64,000 nt of DNA from Nitratireductor kimnyeongensis. Its GTDB lineage: Bacteria > Pseudomonadota > Alphaproteobacteria > Rhizobiales > Rhizobiaceae. The stretch lies in assembly GCF_019891395.1 (NCBI RefSeq), contig NZ_CP078143.1:1030001-1094000 (forward strand), read 5' to 3'. The position numbers were made by a program, and so were the translations under genes. The first letter of the stretch is position 1. Every line of letters begins with the position of its first letter. Below, in pieces: positions 1 to 12,148 of this stretch. The notes beneath the pieces were generated by a model, which was not told the DNA's origin, searched no databases, and worked only from the letters and a program-made list of their open reading frames with translations.

Positions 1-1
1 C

Positions 2-493
2 CCGAACGGCCGGTTCACATCGGGGTTTGGAATGCGGCGTCATCCGGTGTTGGGCTATAGCAAGATGCATACGGGCGTCGATTGGGCCGCTCCACGTGGC
101 ACCCCGATCATCGCCGCCGGCGATGGCGTGGTGGAAAAGGCGGGATGGGCCGGCGGATATGGCCGCCAGACCATTATTCGACACAATAACGGGTTTAAAA
201 CCTCCTACAATCACCAGAGCGGCATTGCCAAGGGCGTGACGGCAGGTGGGCGTGTTCGTCAGGGACAGGTCATCGGCTATGTCGGTGCCACCGGCCTGGT
301 GACGGGCAACCACCTTCACTACGAGATGATCGTCAATGGCACCAAGGTCGATCCGATGCGTGTGCGCCTGCCCGACAATCGCGGGCTCAAGGGCGAGGAC
401 CTGCTGGCTTTCGAACGCGAGCGCAGTCGCATCGATGAGTTACTGAAAGAAAATGAGGACGCGCCGCTGTCAGTGGCATCGAGCGGCAGTTGA
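2..493 (+). CDS. M23 family metallopeptidase, 3' part (5' end lies before the window)
   Basis: C-terminal part of a LytM/M23 peptidoglycan endopeptidase, a zinc enzyme that cuts cross-bridges in the periplasm. The open frame runs in from the left edge; in-frame residues before the first ATG (base 32) read as normal M23 sequence (FTSGFGMR), so base 32 is not the true start. Visible metal-binding motifs are HTGVD (HxxxD) and HLHYE (HxH), both intact, so the domain should be catalytic rather than an EnvC-type activator. A short charged tail of about 35 residues follows the domain. It faces the L,D-transpeptidase gene tail to tail, 160 bp apart. Family call is firm; substrate and full length cannot be judged from the fragment. 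Confidence 0.9.
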   Translation, partial: PNGRFTSGFGMRRHPVLGYSKMHTGVDWAAPRGTPIIAAGDGVVEKAGWAGGYGRQTIIRHNNGFKTSYNHQSGIAKGVTAGGRVRQGQVIGYVGATGLVTGNHLHYEMIVNGTKVDPMRVRLPDNRGLKGEDLLAFERERSRIDELLKENEDAPLSVASSGS

Positions 494-653
494 TCATAGC
501 CACCCCGAGCGAGCCAGCGGCCGGGTCCGACGCGATATCAGGCGGTTCAGACATGCGATGCCGCCAATATCGTCACCGGCCTCGCTGATCGCCTTATACA
601 GCCACCAAGGCTCAGAGCTCCAGTCAGTCGCTGGCCAGTACATTTCCCTGCCT

Positions 654-2141
654 CTATTCAACGAAAGTAACGGTGACCCCCGGCTTGACGCGCTTCGCAA
701 GTTCTTCGGCATCCCAGTTGGTCAGCCGGATACACCCATGAGAAGCCGTCTTTCCGATCTTTGACGGGTCCGGCGTGCCGTGGATGCCGTAAGTCGGCTT
801 TGACAGGGCGATCCAGACGGACCCCACCGGGCCATTGGGTCCGGGCGGTATGGTCAACACCTTGTCGTTGTTCCCCTGCTTGAAGTTGATTTTCGGATTG
901 TATGTGTATTCCGGATTGAGCGCGATCCGAGACACGGTATGTGTTCCCGTCGGCGAGGGCGTGTCGGATGAACCGATCGTCGCGGGATACGCAGCGACAA
1001 GCTGATCGTCTTCATTATAGGCACGCAACTGCTTGGCACTCTTGTCAGCCACGATGCGGGCGACGCTCGCCTTCATGGGCTTCCCGACATTCACCACCTT
1101 GATGATCGTGCCTGCCCGATTGAAATTCGCATCGGGATTGAGGGCAACGAGGTATTTCTCATCCATGTGAAAGCGCTCTGCGAGCATCTCGATCACGGAT
1201 GTGTAGGATAGGGCATCAAGCTGAGCCTTGTGTGCGTAGTCAGCCGGTACCGAAGCGATATAAGGCCCTGCAGCGTCCTCTGCGGTGATGGTATATTCCT
1301 TGAAGGCCGGACCGCCCGTGCGTTCCAGTTCAGCCTCGATCCATTCCTTGTCGTAGGTTCTGAGCGTCTGCCCCGTTATCTCACGATAGGCCCGGATCGC
1401 CTTGTTCACGTTGTCGCCGGTGCGGCCATCGATGACACCGGGCGAAGCGCCCATACGATCAAGCAGCACCTGAAAGCGGGTCACATCCTCGCTAACCCCG
1501 CGTGGCCTGACCACGGCGCTGTCCCTTGGCAGAGCCGGCGTTACGGCAGCGCCACCTGACCCTGGATTGTTTCCTGTGCGCTGGTCGGGGAGCCCAGCCA
1601 TATTGTCACGGGCGTCCGGGGCATCGAGCGGGGTTCGTTCGATGGGCTCGCGACCATAGTTCGGGTCCTCCGGATAAGCATCACGATCATCATATCGCGG
1701 AGCATTCGCATACGGATCCGAATAGCGGTCGTCGGGCGCATTACGCGCTCTGCCGCGGTTGCGCCGGTAACGATCGACCTCGCGGGGATCGGAGAAATCA
1801 TAGACCTGGCCATCGAATTCGCGTGGGCGCGACGGTCGGCGCCCATCCTGCCGTCGACCCGGCGCCGCCGGGCGAATCTCCACCACCTCGCCGGTAAAGG
1901 CGTCGACGATGATTTCACGGCCGTACTGATCAATATAGACATCGAAATCGTAATTCTGAGCGAGCTGGACAGGCGCTTCCAGCGACTTGGCATCAGGAAT
2001 AGCCTGGTTGTTTGCAAGCCCGTTGGTCAGGTGAAATGACGCGCCATCGCGCCACGTGTCGAGCTCCGGCATCACGGCCCAAGCTGAGGACGGCGCGGCA
2101 ACCAAATACAAAGCGGTCAGAAAATTCAGTTTCACGTTCAT
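654..2141 (-). CDS. L,D-transpeptidase (YkuD/ErfK family) with peptidoglycan-binding-like domain
   Basis: Periplasmic enzyme that forms 3-3 cross-links in peptidoglycan or attaches proteins to it. The chosen ATG at 2141 is preceded by GAGGGG and gives a signal peptide (MNVKLNFLTALYLVAAPSSAWA, split here: hydrophobic core then AWA cleavage site); an upstream in-frame start at 2198 would bury it. Residues about 60-200 are proline-, arginine- and aspartate-rich and look disordered. A PG_binding_1-like segment lies near residues 215-275 and the YkuD domain near 350-490, ending in SHGCIRL with the catalytic Cys near residue 468. Length is 495 aa, long for the family because of the linker. Family assignment is certain; the reaction (cross-linking or lipoprotein attachment) is inference. 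Confidence 0.93.
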   Translation of the reverse strand: MNVKLNFLTALYLVAAPSSAWAVMPELDTWRDGASFHLTNGLANNQAIPDAKSLEAPVQLAQNYDFDVYIDQYGREIIVDAFTGEVVEIRPAAPGRRQDGRRPSRPREFDGQVYDFSDPREVDRYRRNRGRARNAPDDRYSDPYANAPRYDDRDAYPEDPNYGREPIERTPLDAPDARDNMAGLPDQRTGNNPGSGGAAVTPALPRDSAVVRPRGVSEDVTRFQVLLDRMGASPGVIDGRTGDNVNKAIRAYREITGQTLRTYDKEWIEAELERTGGPAFKEYTITAEDAAGPYIASVPADYAHKAQLDALSYTSVIEMLAERFHMDEKYLVALNPDANFNRAGTIIKVVNVGKPMKASVARIVADKSAKQLRAYNEDDQLVAAYPATIGSSDTPSPTGTHTVSRIALNPEYTYNPKINFKQGNNDKVLTIPPGPNGPVGSVWIALSKPTYGIHGTPDPSKIGKTASHGCIRLTNWDAEELAKRVKPGVTVTFVE

Positions 2142-2405
2142 CGCCCCTCGACTCATCCCACATGGACAGGCTGTTCGCGTAGCGAGCGATTCGCCCATTT
2201 GACGAATGATTTACCATAGGAGATGAACCGGACGTGAAGATGGCGAAGGTTGTGACAATTTCGAGGCGAGGTCACACCGGATCCAACCCCATCTCCCGCC
2301 GTGCCTTGCGCGCCACCCCATTGAACGACATGGGTGGGCTAAGGGAGGGCACCGCAAACCGCGTTGTAGTTGTCGATCTGCATGCGCCCTCCCCGGTATT
2401 GGTGG

Positions 2406-5027
<2,622 letters not shown>

Positions 5028-5150
5028 AAGTGTCTCCATTTCCCTGCCAGCCTGCTTTGCAGCACCGGCAACGATTAATGCGACGGGCTCCCATAAACCG
5101 TGATGTGGTCAGATTATCACGGTCCGGTGTGGCAAGCCCAACTGATTGAG

Positions 5151-5179
5151 ATATGGGAACATATCCCTATCGGCACAAG
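5151..5179 (-). promoter_or_regulatory. Candidate RpoH (sigma-32) heat-shock promoter of clpB
   Basis: Read on the minus strand, CTTGTG (5179-5174) is followed by 16 bases and then CCCATAT (5157-5151). This fits the alphaproteobacterial sigma-32 pattern (CTTG at -35, CCCATNT-like at -10). The predicted transcript start is roughly 115 bases before the clpB start codon. clpB is a standard RpoH target, which supports the reading, but the -35 box lacks the usual AA after CTTG and no experiment is available. Confidence 0.5.
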
Positions 5180-5190
5180 ATGGAGGCCAA

Positions 5191-5217
5191 ATGAAAACGG
5201 CGGGGAAGCCCCGCCGT
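5191..5217 (-). terminator. Rho-independent terminator after the DUF4167 gene
   Basis: A perfect 9-bp stem ACGGCGGGG/CCCCGCCGT (5197-5217) with a 3-base loop is followed, on the minus strand, by TTTT. It lies 24 bp past the DUF4167 stop codon, so it should end that transcript before it reaches the clpB promoter. Confidence 0.8.
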
Positions 5218-5240
5218 CATTATTTCAAAGAACGCTTTGT

Positions 5241-5942
5241 TCAGCCCTGAGCTGCAATCTCTTCCGGCACAGAGGCGGAAGGCGCTGTCTCATTGCCATC
5301 ACCGCTGCCATCACCGCCTTCTGCATCCTCGCTCTTGCGGGCACGCGTACGACGCGGGCGTTTGGCGGGCTTTTCGCCTTCCTGCGCCCCTTCGGCATCC
5401 TCTGTCTTGGCAGCAGCTGGCTTCCGGCTGCGGCGTGCAGGCTTCGGCTTTTCATCGTCTGCACTGCCGTTCATACCACCGGCAGCGTGACCATTTCCGG
5501 CGCCGCCATCCTCGCCGTTCAATGCCAGCTCAGCCGGCACACCCTGAATATCAGGCTGCGGGCCGGAACCGTCATCGACGCGTTTCTGACGCTGAGGCTT
5601 CTGGCCTGCATTGTTGGCTTCGGCAGCATCCTGCTCATCGCCATCATCAGCATCGTCACGATTTTCGCGCGTCTGCTGCTGTTGCTGCAACTGTGCCTGG
5701 GCAGCAGCGATGATGCGATTGTAGTGTTCCGCATGCTGCAGATAGTTCTCGGCCATCACACGATCACCGGAACTTTGCGCATCGCGCGCCAGGGTGGTGT
5801 ACTTGTCTGCAACCTGTTGTGCGGTCCCGCGGATTTTTACGTCCGGGCCATTGCTTTCGTAGCTGCGCGCTAAAGGATTTGGGCCTTTGCGGTTGTTGTT
5901 GCCGCGACCGCGCATGCGCCTGTTCTGCTGTTGTGGCCTCAT
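5241..5942 (-). CDS. DUF4167 domain-containing protein
   Basis: Conserved Rhizobiales protein of unknown function. The N-terminus (about 85 residues) is the DUF4167 domain: an Arg/Asn/Gln-rich start (MRPQQQNRRMRG) then a helical segment with AQQVADKYTTLARDA and NYLQHAEHYNRII. The rest is low-complexity: a glutamine run, acidic stretches, and a lysine/arginine/alanine-rich tail with AKRPRRTRARK, which could bind nucleic acid (inference). Length 233 aa. It follows prmC on the same strand but is separated by 319 bp, and carries its own terminator. The family name is secure; no function is claimed. Confidence 0.9.
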   Translation of the reverse strand: MRPQQQNRRMRGRGNNNRKGPNPLARSYESNGPDVKIRGTAQQVADKYTTLARDAQSSGDRVMAENYLQHAEHYNRIIAAAQAQLQQQQQTRENRDDADDGDEQDAAEANNAGQKPQRQKRVDDGSGPQPDIQGVPAELALNGEDGGAGNGHAAGGMNGSADDEKPKPARRSRKPAAAKTEDAEGAQEGEKPAKRPRRTRARKSEDAEGGDGSGDGNETAPSASVPEEIAAQG

Positions 5943-6261
5943 TCGACTCTCTTGGTTTTTGAGACTGCTTGTTCGAGACAGATTTTTGAAACGATACTCT
6001 TTTCAGATGGCGGACGATGGCGGGAAGCCAGCAGTCTCACATCTCCCCTTGGCTCTGTGCCGCACCGCATTCTGCGGGCGCCAACGCCATTGCTGTTCCG
6101 CTTCAAATCAGTTGCCGGACAATCCCCGCAAAGAAGCAGAGGCGATAAACGCCCTTCACGACAGCTGGTCCTCGGGAACCGAATCGATAACGGTGCTGTC
6201 TGCTTCGTCCCATCCGGTAGGCGGAACCTAGCGGCATTCTTTTGCAATGCCAAGCTTTTTT
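5943..6261. other. Intergenic region between prmC and the DUF4167 gene
   Basis: This 319-bp stretch has no gene I can support; the short open frames in it lack database-like composition, Shine-Dalgarno sites and recognisable motifs. It should carry the promoter and leader of the DUF4167 gene, for which an AGAGAG ribosome site lies just before the start codon. At its right end is a small inverted repeat followed by a T run on the plus strand (listed separately). Confidence 0.6.
6233..6261 (+). terminator. Terminator-like hairpin just past prmC, oriented to the plus strand
   Basis: GGCATT (6233-6238) and AATGCC (6246-6251) form a 6-bp stem, followed on the plus strand by AAGC and a run of seven T (6256-6262). 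Genes on both sides are on the minus strand, so the U-tract is on the wrong side for prmC; it may stop antisense transcription or be chance. Confidence 0.3.
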
Positions 6262-7146
6262 TCAACCTTGTTCACGAGGCGTTTCCTGAGCAAAAACCAG
6301 CACCCGGTCATGCCCGGCGAGATCTTGACCGTGCGCTTTCAAACGGAAACCGTGTTCCGTAAAAAGACCGACCACGCTCTCCTTTTGGTTGTATCCGATC
6401 TCCACGGCAACGATCCCACCCGGCGACAGGAAAGGCGAGCTTTCGGCAGCAAGCCGCCTGTATGCATCCAGACCGTCCTGACCGGCAACAAGCGCCCGTC
6501 GCGGATCATGTTCCCGGACCTCTATGGCGAGGTCGCGCCAATCATCTTCCCGAATATAGGGCGGATTTGAGACGATGATATCATATCGACCATCAATATT
6601 GCCGAACCAGTCGGACAAACGTGCTTCAAACCGGTACCCGTAACCATGCATATCGGCATTGGCGTGCGCTGTTGCAAGCGCATCGGCAGAAATATCTGCG
6701 CCTATGGCCCGCGCTTCAGGCAAGACACTGAGCAGAGCAAGGGCAATCGCCCCCGTGCCGGTCCCCAGGTCGAGAATGCGCCAGGGGCGGCCCTCGCCGC
6801 CAACGCGGCGCACTTCGTCCAGCACCAGTTGAACAAGTGTTTCCGTGTCGGGGCGAGGCTCCAGCGTTTGATCGGAAAGGTTGAATTTGAGCCCGTAAAA
6901 TTCCCTGAAACCGAGGATCCGGTGCACGGGTTTGCCGGCAATGCGCTGATCGATGAAGCGTTGCGCGAGATCGCGTTCTTCGGCGCCGACCGGTCTCTCA
7001 GGGCGCGATATGGCATCGAGCCGTGTGGTCTGGGTGACATGCTCGACCAGAAGACGCGCATCGAGTGCCGCCTCAGGGATACCGGCATTTGCCAACTTAC
7101 TTCGCGCCCATGACAGAAGCGCGCCAAGCGTTTCCGCGTCAGCCAT
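6262..7146 (-). CDS. prmC: Peptide chain release factor N5-glutamine methyltransferase PrmC
   Basis: SAM-dependent enzyme that methylates the glutamine of the GGQ motif of release factors RF1 and RF2, raising termination efficiency. The product has the N-terminal helical substrate-binding domain (about residues 1-95) and a Rossmann methyltransferase domain with [14 protein letters not shown] as SAM-binding motif I and the diagnostic NPPY motif. The ATG at 7146 is chosen; it overlaps the prfA stop codon by 8 bases (ATGGCTGA), and a start at 7164 would lengthen the overlap without benefit. It is translationally coupled to prfA, whose product is its substrate. 294 aa, normal for the family. Confidence 0.97.
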   Translation of the reverse strand: MADAETLGALLSWARSKLANAGIPEAALDARLLVEHVTQTTRLDAISRPERPVGAEERDLAQRFIDQRIAGKPVHRILGFREFYGLKFNLSDQTLEPRPDTETLVQLVLDEVRRVGGEGRPWRILDLGTGTGAIALALLSVLPEARAIGADISADALATAHANADMHGYGYRFEARLSDWFGNIDGRYDIIVSNPPYIREDDWRDLAIEVREHDPRRALVAGQDGLDAYRRLAAESSPFLSPGGIVAVEIGYNQKESVVGLFTEHGFRLKAHGQDLAGHDRVLVFAQETPREQG

Positions 7147-8218
7147 CCGCCCCGGTTTCCGCAAGCAGCTTTGCCTGATGATCCGAGATCAGAGCATCGA
7201 TCACCTCTTCGAGATCGCCCTCGATCACCCGATCCAGCTTGTAGAGCGTGAGGTTGATACGATGATCCGTAAGGCGCCCCTGCGGGAAATTGTAGGTGCG
7301 AATGCGTTCGGAGCGATCGCCGCTCCCCACCTGCAGCCGCCGCGCCTCGGAGCGCTCGTCGGCCGCTTTCATACGCTGCATGTCGAACAAGCGCGCGCGC
7401 AGGATCTGCATCGCGCGGGCGCGGTTCTGATGCTGGGATTTTTCGGCCTGCAGAACGACGATACCGGTCGGTATATGGGTGATGCGCACCGCCGAATCGG
7501 TGGTGTTGACGTGCTGACCGCCGGCACCCGATGCGCGCATTGTATCGATGCGGATGTCGTCCGGCTTGATGTCGACGTCGATCTCTTCGGCCTCCGGCAG
7601 CACGGCCACGGTGGCCGCGGAGGTATGGATACGCCCCTGCGCTTCCGTGGCAGGCACGCGCTGGACCCGGTGAACGCCCGATTCGAACTTCAGACGCGAA
7701 AACACGCCGCGGCCCGAGACGGTGGCAATGATTTCCTTGTAACCGCCGGCCTCGCCCTCGCTGGCAGACACCACTTCAACCCGCCAGCCCTGTTCCGAGG
7801 CATAGCGCTCATACATGCGAAACAGGTCGCCAGCAAAAAGCGCGGCTTCATCGCCTCCTGTGCCCGCTCGAATTTCCAGAATGGCGTTCTTGTCGTCAGC
7901 CGCGTCCTTCGGCAGAAGGAGAATCTGCATCTCTTCGCCAAGCGTCTCGATGCGTTCCTGAACCTGCTCGACATCGGCCTCGGCGAGCTCACGCATCTCC
8001 TTGTCGGTCGTCGGGTCGGCGAGCATCGACTTGAGATCGTCGAGTTCCGCTTCTGCCTGACGCAACTCCCGGATCTTGCCCGCAACCTCCTGCAACTCCG
8101 AATACTCGGATGCGAGCTTCACATACACATCAGGTTCCGGGCCAGCCGCCATTTGCGTTTCGATAAGCTCGAAACGTTTCAAAACCTGGTCCATGCGGTC
8201 GCGCGGCAAGTCGGTCAT
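7139..8218 (-). CDS. prfA: Peptide chain release factor 1
   Basis: RF1 recognises UAA and UAG stop codons and triggers peptide release on the ribosome. The GGQ peptidyl-hydrolase motif is present ([18 protein letters not shown]) in the class I release-factor domain, and RF1 rather than RF2 is indicated by the uninterrupted frame, the 359-aa length and the N-terminal sequence ([11 protein letters not shown]). The stop codon overlaps the start of prmC, which modifies this protein, and the gene sits 21 bp after ptsP. Probably expressed as lysC-ptsP-prfA-prmC or part of that string. Confidence 0.98.
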   Translation of the reverse strand: MTDLPRDRMDQVLKRFELIETQMAAGPEPDVYVKLASEYSELQEVAGKIRELRQAEAELDDLKSMLADPTTDKEMRELAEADVEQVQERIETLGEEMQILLLPKDAADDKNAILEIRAGTGGDEAALFAGDLFRMYERYASEQGWRVEVVSASEGEAGGYKEIIATVSGRGVFSRLKFESGVHRVQRVPATEAQGRIHTSAATVAVLPEAEEIDVDIKPDDIRIDTMRASGAGGQHVNTTDSAVRITHIPTGIVVLQAEKSQHQNRARAMQILRARLFDMQRMKAADERSEARRLQVGSGDRSERIRTYNFPQGRLTDHRINLTLYKLDRVIEGDLEEVIDALISDHQAKLLAETGADG

Positions 8219-8239
8219 CGACGGGAAAGCCTGTCAGTT

Positions 8240-10510
8240 CTAGAGAGCAATTGAGTGCTTGTTGGCAAAATCGCGTAGCAACGCGCGAATATCAGTCGAC
8301 GCGCTGTGGTTGGCAAGCGCTTCGTCCATAACAGTCGAGAGGTCTGATAGAGGCAATTCGCAAAGCATTGCCTTTACCGGGCCGATGGCCGCCGGAGCCA
8401 TGGAGATGGAGCGGAAACCCACTCCGAGCAATGCCATTGCCGAGATCGGTCGCCCCGCCAGCTCACCACACAGTGTCACCGGCGTTTCCGACTGATCGCC
8501 AGCGCGCACAATCTGGCGCAGAATGCGCAGAAAAGGCACACTCAAGGGATCGAAGCGATCGGCAATACGCGTGTTGCCGCGATCTGTAGCCGTCACGAAC
8601 TGGAACAAATCGTTCGACCCCACGGAAACGAAATCCACTGCCTGCATCAGCTCTTCAAGCTGCCACAGGAGGGAGGGCACCTCGATCATGGCGCCGATCT
8701 TGAGTCGTGTCGGCAGGAGATAGCCGAACCGGGAGAGATGCCGTACCTCGCGATCAATGATGTTGCGGGCCTGACGCACTTCGTTCACTTCCGTGACCAT
8801 CGGCAACATCATGCGCAGCTCACGCCCGCCTGCCGCTTTCAGAAGCGCGCGGATCTGCGTACGCAGCAATCCCGGCCGATCAAGCGTCAACCGGATGGCA
8901 CGCCAACCCAACGCGGGATTTTCCTCATGCTGCGCGCCCTTGAAATAAGGAAGCACCTTGTCTCCGCCAATGTCGATCGTGCGGAACGTAACGGGCTTGC
9001 CATCAGCCGCTTCCAGCACTTCCCGATAAAGCCGCTCCTGCGCCTCGACTCTTGGGAAAGCCGCCGCCACCATGAACTGAAGTTCGGTGCGGAAAAGCCC
9101 GATACCGGCCGCGCCCGACTGCGCCAGCTGCGGGAGATCGACGGCGAGCCCGGCATTCATCATCAGGTCCACCGGAACGCCATCTTTCGTTTCCGTGGGC
9201 CGGTCGCGGAGTTCCTGATAAAGCTTTTGGCGCCGGGCACGGAAACGCACCTTCTCGGCATACGCGCCCTCGACATCCGATTGTGGGCGCAGATGCACCT
9301 GACCATCCTCGCCATCGACGATGATCGCATCACCATTCTCCGACATGGAGACGGCACCCTTCACCTGGCCAACCGTGGGCAAACCGATGGCACGAGCAAC
9401 GATAACGATATGGCTTGTGGGGGCACCTTCTTCCAGAACCAGTCCGCGCAGCTTCTGACGAGGATAATCCAGCAGTTCAGCCGCCCCCATGGAACGGGCG
9501 ACGATAATGGCGTCCTTGGGCAAGATTTCTGCCAACGCGTCCGGTCCACGGCCCATCAGCTGGCGCAGAAGGCGGTTTGCGAGATCGTCAAAATCGCTCA
9601 TCCGCTCACGCAGATAGGGATCCGTCATGTGCATCATGCGCGCGCGCATGTCGCTCTGCACTTTCTCGACCGCGGCTTCGGCGGTCAGACCATTGTTGAT
9701 GGCCTCCTGGAGCCGCCGCACCCACCCGCGGTCATTGGCAAACATCCGGTAGGCTTCAAGAACGGCACGATGCTCGCCTTCGAACGCCACATCCCGGCGG
9801 GACAACATGTCGTCGATGGAAAGTCTGAGTGAGTCGAGCGCGGTCTCAAGCCTTTCGAGCTCGTCATCGCTATCTTCGTTGAAGAGAGCGGTGACGACGA
9901 TGCGCGGCTCGTGCAAGACCACATGCCCCAGTCCGACCCCTTCGTTGAAAGGCAGGCCCGTCATGCTCACAGGACGGCTGAGATCCAACTCTATACCGGG
10001 ACGCGTCAATCTTGCCAGATCACCGGTCGCGATCATTTCGGCAATGACCATTGCCACCGTTTCCAGAGCCTCAATCTCGTCCTCGCGGTAATGTCGCATG
10101 GTGCGGTTCTGCACCACGAGGACACCAAGCGTGCGGCCTGCCCTGAGCACGGGAACGCCAAGGAACGAGTGATAAATCTCTTCCCCCGTTTCCGGCAGAT
10201 AGGTAAAAGCCGGGTGTTTTTGCGCGTCGGAGAGATTGAGCGGGCGTGCGCTGGCGGCGATGGTGCCGACAAGGCCTTGACCGAGACGAAGCTGCGCCAG
10301 ATGAACCGCGCCCGGGTTCAGACCCTCGGTCGCGTAAAGCTCCAGCATGGAATCGGCGCGCAGGACATAGAGCGAGCATACCTCGGCGACCATGTTCTGG
10401 GCGATTTCGCGAACGATATGGTCGAGCCGCTCCTGTGGATCGAGCGCCTCGGCCATCAACTCCCGCAATCGCCTTAACAGCACCCTTGGGCCGCCGGCAG
10501 AATCTCGCAT
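8240..10510 (-). CDS. ptsP: Phosphoenolpyruvate-protein phosphotransferase PtsP (EI-Ntr)
   Basis: First enzyme of the nitrogen phosphotransferase relay: it takes phosphate from PEP and passes it to NPr, then to EIIA-Ntr, a regulator of nitrogen, potassium and carbon-storage metabolism. Domains in order: GAF sensor (about 18-165, where EI-Ntr senses glutamine in other species), PEP-utilising N domain, swivelling domain with the phosphorylated His in PTSHIVIVAR, and the C-terminal PEP-binding TIM barrel (DIGGDKVLPYF, GSNDLFQF, CGELAGRP). 756 aa is the expected length. In Rhizobiales ptsP commonly lies between lysC and prfA, as here. Confidence 0.97.
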   Translation of the reverse strand: MRDSAGGPRVLLRRLRELMAEALDPQERLDHIVREIAQNMVAEVCSLYVLRADSMLELYATEGLNPGAVHLAQLRLGQGLVGTIAASARPLNLSDAQKHPAFTYLPETGEEIYHSFLGVPVLRAGRTLGVLVVQNRTMRHYREDEIEALETVAMVIAEMIATGDLARLTRPGIELDLSRPVSMTGLPFNEGVGLGHVVLHEPRIVVTALFNEDSDDELERLETALDSLRLSIDDMLSRRDVAFEGEHRAVLEAYRMFANDRGWVRRLQEAINNGLTAEAAVEKVQSDMRARMMHMTDPYLRERMSDFDDLANRLLRQLMGRGPDALAEILPKDAIIVARSMGAAELLDYPRQKLRGLVLEEGAPTSHIVIVARAIGLPTVGQVKGAVSMSENGDAIIVDGEDGQVHLRPQSDVEGAYAEKVRFRARRQKLYQELRDRPTETKDGVPVDLMMNAGLAVDLPQLAQSGAAGIGLFRTELQFMVAAAFPRVEAQERLYREVLEAADGKPVTFRTIDIGGDKVLPYFKGAQHEENPALGWRAIRLTLDRPGLLRTQIRALLKAAGGRELRMMLPMVTEVNEVRQARNIIDREVRHLSRFGYLLPTRLKIGAMIEVPSLLWQLEELMQAVDFVSVGSNDLFQFVTATDRGNTRIADRFDPLSVPFLRILRQIVRAGDQSETPVTLCGELAGRPISAMALLGVGFRSISMAPAAIGPVKAMLCELPLSDLSTVMDEALANHSASTDIRALLRDFANKHSIAL

Positions 10511-10584
10511 CGAACCCCTCTCCCTCGGCCAATGCCAGCCACTTGCAGGAGCCAGGCAGAAGCCGGTTTTCGGGTTGTTGTTTT

Positions 10585-11859
10585 CTACTGCTTATCGAGA
10601 CCGTAGACAGAATGCAAAGTACGAACCGCCAATTCGGCGTATGGACCATCAATCAGGATCGAAATCTTGATCTCGGACGTGGTGATCGCACGAATGTTGA
10701 TCCCCTTCTCGGCCAGAGCCTTGAAGGCGATCGCGGCGACGCCGGCATGGCTGCGCATACCGATGCCAATCACGGAAACCTTCACCAGACCCGCTTCCGA
10801 CTGAATCGCATCAAAGCCGATCGTTTCACGGACCTTGTCCAGAACAGCGACAGCCTTATCCAGATCCCCTGAGGGTACAGTGAAGGTCATGTCAGTGCGC
10901 GAACCATCCTCGGAAATGTTCTGCACGATCATGTCGACATTGATGTTGGCTTCGGCCAGCGGGCCGAAAATACCGGCAGACACGCCTGGACGATCCGCGA
11001 CACGACGAAGCGATATCTGCGCCTCGTCCTTGGCGTAGGCGATGCCGGTGACGACTTGCTGTTCCACGATTTCATCCTCATCGCAAATGAGCGTACCGGG
11101 CGGGTTGTCGAAATCACCCATACCCGGCGCATCCGGATCCTCGAAAGACGATCTGACGAAGGTTCTGACCTTGTGCACCATCGCCAGTTCCACTGACCGC
11201 ACCTGGAGCACCTTGGCGCCAAGGGAGGCCATTTCGAGCATTTCTTCAAACGAAATTTTGGGCAGGCGACGCGCCTTGGGTTCGATGCGCGGATCGGTGG
11301 TGTAGACGCCATCGACATCGGTGTAGATGTCGCAGCGGTCAGCTTTTACCGCGGCAGCGACCGCAACCGCACTGGTGTCGGAACCGCCGCGCCCCAGCGT
11401 GGCGATGCGGTTATCGGGGCCGATGCCCTGAAATCCCGCGACCACTGCAACCTGGCCCGTACCCATACGACGAACGATCTCGCTTCCGTCTATGTCCTCG
11501 ATGCGCGCAGCGCCGTGTGCGTTGTCTGTGCGAATCGGGATCTGCCAGCCCTGCCACGAACGTGCATCAACACCCATGGACTGCAGGGCAATGGCCAAAA
11601 GCCCACTCGTCACCTGTTCGCCCGACGCAACAATGGCATCATACTCTCGCGCGTCGAAAAAAGGAGATTCCGCCCCCGTCGCCCGCGGCATGGCCTGCGC
11701 CCAACCGACCAGTTCGTTGGTTTTGCCAGACATGGCCGAAACAACAACGGCAACTTCGTGCCCGGCATCCGTTTCACGTTTTACATGGCGTGCCACATTA
11801 TGGATGCGGTCGATATCGGCGACGGAGGTTCCGCCGAATTTCATCACGATGCGCGCCAT
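10585..11859 (-). CDS. lysC: Aspartate kinase
   Basis: Phosphorylates aspartate as the first step toward lysine, threonine and methionine. The kinase domain opens with MKFGGTSV and the C-terminus carries two ACT domains that in this family bind lysine or threonine for feedback control (VKVSVIGIGMRSHAGVA in the second). The ATG at 11859 is used since the protein then starts MARIVMKFGGTS as in homologues; an open frame continuing upstream to 11970 has no family similarity. 424 aa. It heads the minus-strand string with ptsP 74 bp downstream and is divergent from ubiG (289 bp between). lysA, metA and argH elsewhere in the window belong to connected pathways. Confidence 0.97.
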   Translation of the reverse strand: MARIVMKFGGTSVADIDRIHNVARHVKRETDAGHEVAVVVSAMSGKTNELVGWAQAMPRATGAESPFFDAREYDAIVASGEQVTSGLLAIALQSMGVDARSWQGWQIPIRTDNAHGAARIEDIDGSEIVRRMGTGQVAVVAGFQGIGPDNRIATLGRGGSDTSAVAVAAAVKADRCDIYTDVDGVYTTDPRIEPKARRLPKISFEEMLEMASLGAKVLQVRSVELAMVHKVRTFVRSSFEDPDAPGMGDFDNPPGTLICDEDEIVEQQVVTGIAYAKDEAQISLRRVADRPGVSAGIFGPLAEANINVDMIVQNISEDGSRTDMTFTVPSGDLDKAVAVLDKVRETIGFDAIQSEAGLVKVSVIGIGMRSHAGVAAIAFKALAEKGINIRAITTSEIKISILIDGPYAELAVRTLHSVYGLDKQ

Positions 11860-12148
11860 GGGAACGGAGTGCCTTTGCTCGGAAATTCCAACCGCCGGGA
11901 AGTGGCGGACACAACATGGCGCAACGATGGAACCCACCTTGCGCCGCGCACTCCATACCCAAAAGATCACGCATCTGCAAGCAATGCGACAGCACCCTGC
12001 AATACGCTTGAGATCAGCACCTCAAACCATTGCAATCATGCCTGCAGTCGGCGGCGGAGTGCTTCACGCAATTCCCTGCTTGACAATCCGACCTTGCAAC
12101 CCGACTTCATGAGTCCAGTTCAGAACAACACCCAGCGAGGGGTTTTCC

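Noticed and set aside
6953..8254. Plus-strand open frame across prfA
   Set aside because: Fully antisense to conserved prfA, without recognisable domains.
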